Shown: positions 54,981 to 64,000 of the stretch, one piece after another | How the letters are laid out: every line of letters starts with the position of its first letter | Numbering within the stretch: the first letter of the stretch is position 1 | Source: Sphaerulina vaccinii | Lineage: Eukaryota; Ascomycota; Dothideomycetes; Mycosphaerellales; Mycosphaerellaceae | NCBI GenBank assembly: GCA_022570795.1 | Contig: JAKUDP010000010.1 | Span: forward strand, 1,054,001 to 1,118,000 | Length of the DNA: 64,000 bases | Direction of reading: 5' to 3' | Notes under the pieces: model-generated | Told to the model about the DNA's origin: nothing | What the model saw: only the letters and a program-made list of their open reading frames with translations | Databases searched by the model: none | Made by a program: the position numbers and the translations under genes

Positions 54981-57467
54981 AGCAGGTACTAACTAACTTT
55001 ATCTTTTTATCCGTTTATAGCTTCTATAATACTCTCTATATATACTCTAGTATTATATAATTTTATAATACTCTATAGACTTTTCTTTAAAGCCTATAAA
55101 CTACCTAATCTAGCTAGTATTTGTCGATTAAGTATATAATTAGTATTTTAAGCTTTATACTAAGCTATAAAAGTAAGGCTCTATAACTATTATATATATT
55201 TTCTTTTTTTATTTAAAATATATTTTATATTATAAACTTAATATAATATACTTTAGAAATTTATATATATTATACCTCTCTTTACTTATTATATTTTATA
55301 CTATCTAATACTCTAATTAAAAAGTAATATAGTATATAAATAACTATATTCTTACTAAAAGAAAAAGGCTAGAAATAGATTAGAAATAAATATATAGAAC
55401 TAGTAGTATATAAAGCTACTATAATAAAAGAATAAAAGCTATTATTAGTAAACTTATATATATAGTAAGAATAAAATAAAAAAAATAGCTATATAGCTAT
55501 AGCTTATAATATTATTTATTATATAAAAAGAAGAAAGTAATCTACTATAACTAGGTCTATAAACTATATATAGAAATTATAGCTTCTCTAAGTTTTCAAT
55601 TAGTATTCTATATATACTACTATTAATTCTAAAAAGCTATAAATCTATTAGAATAGCTATCTACCTATAGATTAGCTTTATTAACTTTACTAATATTCTT
55701 TTAGCTATATTTATAAATATAAACTTAATACTATATTTTAAAATAATAATCTACTACTTTTATATATACTATACTCTATTATCTCTATTCTTTTCTATAT
55801 AACTATATTTTTTAATAGTTCTCTACTACTTTTATAGACTCTATAGCCTACTAGTAGTAAGCTAGACTAGCTATAAACCTACTTTTTATCTATTCTATAT
55901 ATTTCTAACTCTAGCTCTCTATATAACTTAATTTCTTTTAGAGCTAGTACTATAAACGAATTCTAACTATAGGTATAGTATCTATCTATAACTTAGGCTA
56001 AGGCTGCGCCTATAGCTCTAATCTAGGTTACTATATATAAAGCTAAATAACTTTTTAAAAATTTATCTATAAGTAAAGAAAATAATCTATTACTAATTAG
56101 TATTACTATAGAAAATAGCTTTAATTAGAAGAATAGAAGAATTAAGTAATATATAGCTTATATTACTACTAAGTTTAACTAATACTATAAAAGCTTGCCT
56201 ATTAAAAATATAGCTCTAATTCTTTACTATTAGATAAAATAATATATAAACTTTATTAAAAAATATTCGAAGGCTACTAGTACTATATAGTATAATATAG
56301 AGTTTATTTAATTACTTAAGTATTTTACTAAGATATATATAGTAAATAACTCTTATTTTAAATAGAAGCTAGCTTCTACTAATATAGTAAAGTAGTATTT
56401 TTAAAATATAGAGGCTATTATAGATAATTTAATTAAAAAGCTTTTAAAAAAAAGAGCTTTTATATCTAATATACTAACTATACTAACTACTACTACTACT
56501 AGACTATCTACTTGCTTTTAGATAGAGCCTACTAAGGCTACGAAACGTCGCTATTTTAATATAGAATAAGAGAAGGTATAAGCTCTAATAACTAGCTTTA
56601 GTAGTATTATTAATCTAATAACTACTATCTTTTAGAATCTAGTAGCTATATATACTAATAGCTTACTATCTACTAATATTTTAGAGTAATAATTATAAAG
56701 CTTTAAAAGTTAGTATTAAGCTAATTTTAGCTATATAATAGCTACTATAGTAAGTACTATATAGTTATAAATCTAGGTATTCTTATAGTAGTTTATATAG
56801 TAATAGATACTATAATATATAAGCTCTCTACTATTTTATTTTCTTTTAAGCTCTAATATAGAGTTCTTTGCTTCTATAGATATTACTAATTCTATACAAA
56901 TAGGTATTTATAGCCTATTATAATAGAGAGTATAGTAGATATAAGAAGCTATAGACTTTAATAATATAGTTAGTAAAGTATAAAATAGTACTAAATAGAG
57001 TTCTTTAGCTATATAAAAAGTAGTAGCTAAAAAAAGTAAAAAGATTAGAAAAGAAATAGATACTATAGAAATAATAGTAGAAGTTTTAATATAATAGTAT
57101 ATCTAAAATATTTAGAGATAGTTAGAAACTAGTAACTTTTTAAATTCTATTCTAGTATCTACTATAATACTTTTTTATATATATATTATTATATAGTTTC
57201 AAGAATAGAACCTACTATTAACTCCTAATTACCTAATATTCTATATTCTTATTATAGAGTAACTACTAACTATAGCTAGATTTCTAAAGTTAAGGTTGCT
57301 ATCTAAGGCAGAACCTACCTCCTTCTTCTTATAATATTTATAGTAATACCTTTGTTCCTTATAAACAATTAATAATTTATTAGTTACTACTACTTCTATA
57401 TACGACCTATAGTATAATTATTCGTTGCTTTAATTACCTACTCTAGTACTATACTATATAGAATATA

Positions 57468-57592
<125 letters not shown>

Positions 57593-60500
57593 TAGCTTGT
57601 TTGCCTCGTTATATAGCCTTTAGGCCTAATAGGACAGTTCTATAACAAACCTACTATTTTATTAAGCGCTCGACTATACTCCGAGATAATAGGCTACTCG
57701 ATACGCCTATAGTTACTACTACTACCTAGCGCTTAACTAACCTACTACCTACTAATAAATAGCGCTCGATTCTAGCTATAATTAAGTATTTAGCTTTTAT
57801 TATATTATACTTTTATAGATATTTTAAAGCTAGTAAGTATTACTATATATATAGTATAAGCTAGTAGATCTACTAGAACTAAGAAGAAATTCTCTAAAAT
57901 AGGTAATAACTATCTAAGAAGTAGAAACTTCTTTTTATATACTATACTAAAGAAATATAAACTTATTAAATTATATTATATTATATATTATAAATAGCTA
58001 GATAGAGACTAAATATACTTATAAAAATAGCTTTATCTTTTCCTACTTAGCTATATTTAATAAATAGACTTTAAAAATACTTTTCTATTTATAGAAGTAA
58101 AAAACAAAATTAAGCTATAGAAGTAGTAATTACTAAAGTAGCTCGATACTTCTATCTATAGTCTTAGATAGGCGCTATAGCTATTTCTTCAAGTTAGAAA
58201 AGACTTAATAGAATAAGTAGTAGCTAATTAAAATATCTAAATTTAATAATACTAGCTATAAAAATAAAGACTCTAAGAACCTATATACTAAACTTTCTTA
58301 GTCTTAGCCTATATAATAATCTATATAGACTTTCGGTTACTATAATAAATTTCTAATACTACCGAATTCTATACTACCTATAGTAGAACAAATAGTAGTA
58401 GAACTAAATATCTTTAGCCTACCTAGACCTACCTAGTTATAATAGCTACTTTTATAATATCTACTATTATATAAAGGTAGTTAATAAACTATTATAGATA
58501 TTCTAGATAGTAATAATACTATAAAGGATAAAAATTCTAAATTAGTAATTAAAGCTATCTAAAAGTATAAAGTAGAAGAGAAAGAGAAGGAATATATCTT
58601 TAGTATTATATAGAATATAAATAGAGAATAAGCTAATCTAGAATATTTTAATAGACCTATTCGACTCTACTATAATAGTAGCGTAGATATAGATTTTCTA
58701 GACTTACTAGTAGATAAAATATCTATTAATTATACTACTTATTCTACTAACCTCGAAAGTAATATAGAAGATATTCTCTACTTACTTAATTTATAAGCTT
58801 TCTAATATACTAATATAACCTAGAGGAACGAGCTAGATTATAGTATAATCTACGACTTTAGATATAGTAGAAGAAGCTAGCTAGAAGAGACTAAAGCTAA
58901 ATATAAGACAACTGCGATAGATAGATATAATACTAGTATAACTAGTAGCCTAGAAAGAGAAAGTATAGTACTACTAGTTTTAAAAAAAGAAAGCAAAGCC
59001 GCTTAGGTACTTTCTTACCTATACTTATACTTAGTAGATCTAAATAGACTCTAATATAAAGCTATCTAAGAATAACTTAATATAGTAGATTAATAGGCTA
59101 GTTAAGAGACTAACTAATCGACTAGTTAAGAAAATATAAGAATCTACTTAAAAGCTAAGAATATAGTACTAGTTAGGCTAGCTTGCCTAGTCTATAAGTC
59201 TAGGAAGTATAAGTATATATATAAACTATATAAGTAGATAGAATAAAAAGATTTCGATACCTATATTAAGTAATACTAGAAGAATAGTAACAAAGGACTA
59301 GATCGACTACTATTCTAGATCCGACTACTATTAGATACTTTAAAGCTAGTTAAGACTAAGAAAGTACCTATATCTAATTTATAATAAGAATATTTATACT
59401 TAGAACTACGAGAGTATAGACTAACTCTATCTCTATTAATAGAGAATAAAGATACTATAGAGTACTCTATCTATATAATATAATATATAATATAGATAGG
59501 CTCTATTAACTTTATATACTTTATCTATTATAATAAAAGCTAGAAATAGATTCGATATACTATAAGTTACTTTAAAGTCTATAATACTAAGAATTTAATT
59601 ATAAAAGTAACAAGTTGCTTATATAAATAGTTAGATACTCTATATAGAGCTAACTTAGTATATAAGTACCTATTCTATAACTTCGATATTCTATAGTAAG
59701 ATATATAAGAAGATCTAGATACTATAAATATAGAAATTATATACTATAAGGAAAAATAGATTATAGCTAATATATATATATAAAAAATATCTAATAACTT
59801 ACTTAAAATAGATAGCTAGTAGTTAATAGGCTATAATATAAATATAATAAAGCTTAGAGAAAGAAAGAATAGATAATATAATATAAAAATATTACTTTTA
59901 AAAATATTACTATTTTATAATAAAAAGTTCAAACTCTAAAAACTAGTATTAGTAAAAGCTAGTAATAATAGTAAGCTACTATCGATAGATTAAAAAGCGA
60001 GTATAACTAGATATAGTAGAAACTTATATAAAAACAAGCTTTATATAAAAATAATAAATAAGTTATACTATAGGTATATAATATAGTTTAGAGCTAGAAA
60101 GACAAAATTATATAATTTAAAAAATAGCTTTATAATACTAAAAAAGAAGAAAGTATCCTCTATATAGAAATTACTTTTTTCGAATAATACTTCTATAACT
60201 AGCCTAGTATACTACCTATGAAACTTATTATATAAATGCCTACTTTATATAGAAAGCTTAATAAAGTATACTAGAAATAGATTAATAATATAAGTACTAT
60301 AATATATATTACTAGTAGTATACTAATAAAAGTAGAACTATCTAAAGCTCTATAGTAAGCCTAGCATATACTCTTATATATACCTCGTAGCTAGTCTAGG
60401 CAACTACAATCTACCTTATATAGTAGCGCTCGAAATAAGTCTAGATAGACCTTTCTATAGGTACTATAGTAGATATATACTAATTTGTTTACTAACTAGT

Positions 60501-60849
60501 TGCTCTTAATATAAATATACTAGTATAATAGAAGTATAGTACTACTACCTTAGCCTAATCCAAACCTATATATAGAACTAGTTATTATTTCTAGTATATA
60601 TCTATAAGTACTAGCTTAAGTAATATCTCGAGCTTCTTTATAAAAAGTATTACTAGTATCTACTTTTATACTATAGTAATAGACTACTAAAATAGAATAT
60701 AAGTATTATTCTAATAAAGTTATAGTTAAGAAGCTAAAGCTATAGTCTAGTATAGAGAATAATAAAATTAGCTTTCTAGAATAGGTCTATAGAATATAAA
60801 TATACTTTTAGAAAGAATCTTACTATTATAACTTAGAACTTTATAAGCT

Positions 60850-61740
60850 ATAAGCTTTTATTTCGAATACTATAGGAAAAGCTTTCGAAAATATTAAATA
60901 TTAAGTACTAAATATAACTTTATAGAAAGAATATCTAGACGAGCTCGAAGATTACTATAGAAATAAAGTATTTAAAAAAGAACTTAGTAGATAGTAGTTT
61001 ATAGCTCTAAAAATAAAGAAAGATTAGAAAATTTAGAAGTTCTAGTTAGAGTTCTAGAAAGTATTATAATAGATAGGCTTTAATAATACTATACTAGTTA
61101 TATACCTCTATAGTATACTAAATAAGTACTAGTAGAAGAAAGTTAAATTTCTCGAATTTACTAAGCCTAATAATATAGTTAAGTATATCTATAAGCTAGA
61201 AGTTTATAAATAGAGTAAGAAGGTTTTCGATATAGATAACTAGGCTAAGGCTAGAAGTAGTCGAGCAAACCGAGCTTCGATAATACTATTATAATATATT
61301 AAAAACTCGAACTTAGAATTAGAGTTAGAGTTAGAATAGGTATATATAACAAAGTCTATAGATAAAAACTCTAAGCTTTAATACTTTAATAATCTAAACT
61401 AAGAGCTAAAGTATAGTTATAATTAGAATACTATAAATCGAAAATATATTCTATTTATACTATTAGATCTCGAGTAATTAGAAAACTTAGTATACTATAT
61501 ATACTAGAAGTTAGGCTATTAATATAATAGCAAAAACTACCTATTCTAGAAATTTAAATATAAGTAACTAGCTAGAGTTCGATAAAATAGAGTAGATATC
61601 GAGGAAACTAAGAAAGACTTTTAGCTATCTAATATACTCGACGACCTCGAGATCGACGAGAATAAGAATAGACTAGAACTCGGCTTCGAGTTAGAGGAAA
61701 ATAAGTAGTTCTAGTTTAGAGTATAGAACTAGAACTAATT
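60850..61740 (+). pseudogene. degenerate retrotransposon gag region (family A)
   Basis: In one plus-strand frame from about 60,930 a gag-like sequence is readable between stops: DELEDYYRNKVFKKEL, then FIALKIKKD, then KKVKFLEFTKPNNIVKYI. The stops are all TAG or TAA where Gln or Trp would fit. The pattern (helical, Lys-rich, with Phe-Leu-x-Phe-x-x-Pro) resembles capsid-type gag of LTR retroelements. Non-functional. Assignment by eye, moderate. Confidence 0.55.
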
Positions 61741-61854
61741 AATAAAGATACTAAATAATATATATATAATACTCTAGAACTAGTAACAACTATACTTCTA
61801 CTTCTACTAGACCTATAGTAGTAACTAAATATATAATTAAACTTAGTAAAGTAT

Positions 61855-62230
61855 ACTAATTCTATAGATATTAAACTTTATATTATCTTCGAAAGTATTA
61901 TTAATAGATATAGAGTATATATATATCTTAATAGTAGAGCTATAGATATATATATATAGGTAAATACTTTATATTATAATATAAAGTTAAGAAATATAAG
62001 CTTAATAGAATACTAGATATTATATATATAAATAGTAATAAAAGTAAACTAATTAATACTTAGTACTTACTCTCTCTAGATCTTATTAGATATAAAAAGA
62101 ATATAGCCTACTTTATAATAGACCTCGAATACAACCTAGTTTTTAGAAGCTTCTAGCTTATAAAATATAATTTATAGATTAATTAGTATAAATAAACTAT
62201 TAATTTTAACTTAAGCTTTTATAAAATATA
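61855..62230 (+). pseudogene. degenerate retroviral-type aspartic protease region
   Basis: Following family A gag in the same orientation, the frame reads IINRYRVYIYLNSRAIDIYI, where an aspartic protease would have Asp-Ser/Thr-Gly. Here the Asp and Gly positions read Asn and Arg, both explained by G-to-A changes. It continues with a hydrophobic stretch ending near an LLDIKRI-like segment and is broken by TAG/TAA stops. This places pol directly after gag and supports an LTR retroelement. Non-functional. Confidence 0.5.
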
Positions 62231-62939
62231 TTACTAGCTATAATAGTATACTAGTCTATCTATAGATAGTATATATATATACTAGTACTAGAGATTCTTT
62301 TATATAGATATATTAATATAAATAGATTTTAAAGTATATTACTATAAGTATAAATATTATTAATATTAGTTATAGAGGGCTAGAAATATATAACTTTTAA
62401 AAATAAAAGTTTCTTTATATTCGAAATAGACTCTAATAATAATCGCTTCGAGCTCTATATTATAGTTTAGATTATAGAGAACTAATAGCTACTTATTAAG
62501 TAAGTAACTAGAACTAAGTAGGATAATTAGAGTAATTAAAGTAGTCGGCCTACTAATTAGACTAGCTATAGTAATTAGAGTAATCGAGTAATTATACTAA
62601 GATATAGTACTATATAAATAATACTCTTTTACTATAGATAGAAGCTTTGTACTTAACTTATTTAAAGTATCTAATATATACTATTTAGATTTACTACTTT
62701 TAGAACTAGAAATATTACTATAAAGAAATATACTCTATTATTCTAATAATAATATAGTAGGTTCTAATAACTTTTAGTACTACTCTAGGGCTCTTTATAT
62801 ATATTAAGAAATAGCGCTACCTATAGCCTAATATAATAGTAGTAATTAATAGGTATTATAGAGCACTTAAGTAAAATATTAATTATAGAAAGTAGAAAAC
62901 AATTAATACTCTCTATAAGTATAATAGGTATATAGGAGT

Positions 62940-63990
62940 ATATAAAGGGACCTAAGGTATCTATACTAGAAATATTCGATAGAACTAAGAATAAGTTAGA
63001 AGCTTTTTAGCTATAGGTTTAGCTATACTTTTACTTTAACCTATACTAGTTTAATAGCGAGGCTAGCAAAGTTTTATATACTATATCTTTTCTAAAAGGA
63101 AGAGCCGCTCGGAGGTTTAGACTATATCTTAAAGACTAGCTTTATAACTAGAGTAAAGGAGAAACTCCGAGAACCGAGATAAGAAAAATCTTCTATAACT
63201 ATAATAAGTTTGAAACAAAACTTAATAATCTATATAGGATACCTAATAAAAAAGTATATACTAACTAGTATATCTAACAACTCTAATAAACAACTTCTAT
63301 AGCTCTATATATCTTAGAGTTCTAAAAATATTTAGCTAACTTTAAATAGAATAATACTATATTCTATTTCTAGTTCTACCTAGGGCTCAAAAATAATATT
63401 AAAGCTAAACTATTCTAAAACTTAAGCTTAAAAATACTTAGAGAAATAATTAAAGTAGTAAAGAAAATTAATAAAAGACTCTAGAAGCTAAAATATAACT
63501 AATTTATATAGCCTAGATACTAGAGACCTATATAAAGTAGAAAAGAAGGCTTTAAAGCTAGAAGTTAGAACTCTAGTTATAGCAATCTAATAGAACTAGA
63601 TATAATAGACTATAGGCTAGAAAGGAAGCTAAAAAGTAAAAGTTTTACCTACTATAAGTATAGCAAAGAAAGCTACTATATAAAAAACTATAGAAATAGA
63701 AATAAAGTTAGCTACGAATTTAGTATAATAATTTAGATAGATAATATATACTAGGTATATAAAGATAAGTTCTTCGAAACTAAAAGAGTCTCTATAACCT
63801 ATAACTCTATAGAGCCTAAAAAAGTAATAGTATCTAAGCTAAATATATAAAACTTAAATAAAGACCTACTTAGAAAGAGCTTATTAAATAGACGTCTCTT
63901 AGTTTAATAACCTAGGTAAAAGAGATTAGAACGAAACTAGAACTAGCTACTAGATATTATATATAATAAGGTAGGCTAGTTAGAGATCTA
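62940..63990 (+). pseudogene. degenerate Ty3/gypsy-like gag with ruined CCHC knuckle (family B)
   Basis: One plus-strand frame from about 62,944 shows ASKVLYTISFLKGRAARRFR, a gypsy-type gag signature. Farther on, near 63,640-63,700, the zinc-knuckle spacing C-x2-C-x4-H-x4-C is still recognisable. Its Cys and His positions are all replaced by Tyr (YYKYSKESYYIKNY), the exact result of G-to-A and C-to-T changes. Many TAG/TAA stops. The element continues beyond the window edge. It differs from family A upstream. Confidence 0.7.
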
Positions 63991-64000
63991 GAAAGGCGAG

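Noticed and set aside
62845..62880. Possible primer-binding site resembling the initiator-Met tRNA complement
   Set aside because: Needs a two-base insertion and several RIP changes; no LTR end recognised next to it.

Overview
The window is nuclear DNA of a filamentous ascomycete. I infer Pezizomycotina, most likely a Dothideomycete, from the short GT-AG introns (about 47-90 bases), the mix of intronless and intron-poor genes, ascomycete-specific families (fungal rhodopsin-domain protein, HsbA-type cell-wall protein, DHA2 transporter, Kmt6), and a long AT-saturated block carrying the signature of repeat-induced point mutation (RIP). The species cannot be read from the sequence.

Bases 1-54,980 are normal-composition, gene-bearing DNA. 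In order: a calcium-regulated MscS-type channel (-), an F-box protein (-), a tandem EthD-like/alpha-beta hydrolase fusion (-), a small glycine-rich protein (+), a secreted GH16 enzyme (-), an uncharacterised three-exon protein (-), Apq12 (-) head-to-head with tubulin cofactor E (+), the H3K27 methyltransferase Kmt6/EZH2 (+), p150Glued of dynactin (-), the Rsc7/Npl6 subunit of the RSC chromatin remodeller (-), a 5.2-kb stretch with no gene I can support, a mitochondrially targeted conserved protein (-) head-to-head with exosome nuclease Dis3/Rrp44 (+), an unknown protein (-), a GPI-type HsbA protein (-), a DHA2 major-facilitator transporter (-) head-to-head with a salicylate-hydroxylase-like FAD monooxygenase (+), a C2H2 zinc-finger protein (+) and a seven-helix rhodopsin-domain protein (-). 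The left part is mostly housekeeping (chromatin, dynein/tubulin, RNA decay, nuclear envelope). The right part (about 40-54.5 kb) is more accessory: surface protein, efflux, oxidation, transcription factor, membrane receptor-like protein.

A 222-bp miniature inverted-repeat element with 36-bp perfect terminal repeats flanked by TA lies at 48,497-48,718, and a solo copy of its end lies at 5,342-5,367. From about 54,980 to the end, DNA is almost only A and T with residual C mainly in CpT. It holds dead retrotransposon remnants (two different gag regions and an aspartic protease) riddled with TAG/TAA stops, plus a (TAC)n microsatellite of about 125 bp.

Intron coordinates were worked out by hand from splice signals, frame and protein continuity; all multi-exon models sum to whole codons. 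I found no tRNA, rRNA or CRISPR array. Nothing here amounts to a clearly undescribed system; the most unusual items are the EthD-EthD-hydrolase fusion, the altered SET motif of Kmt6 and the inverted-repeat element.
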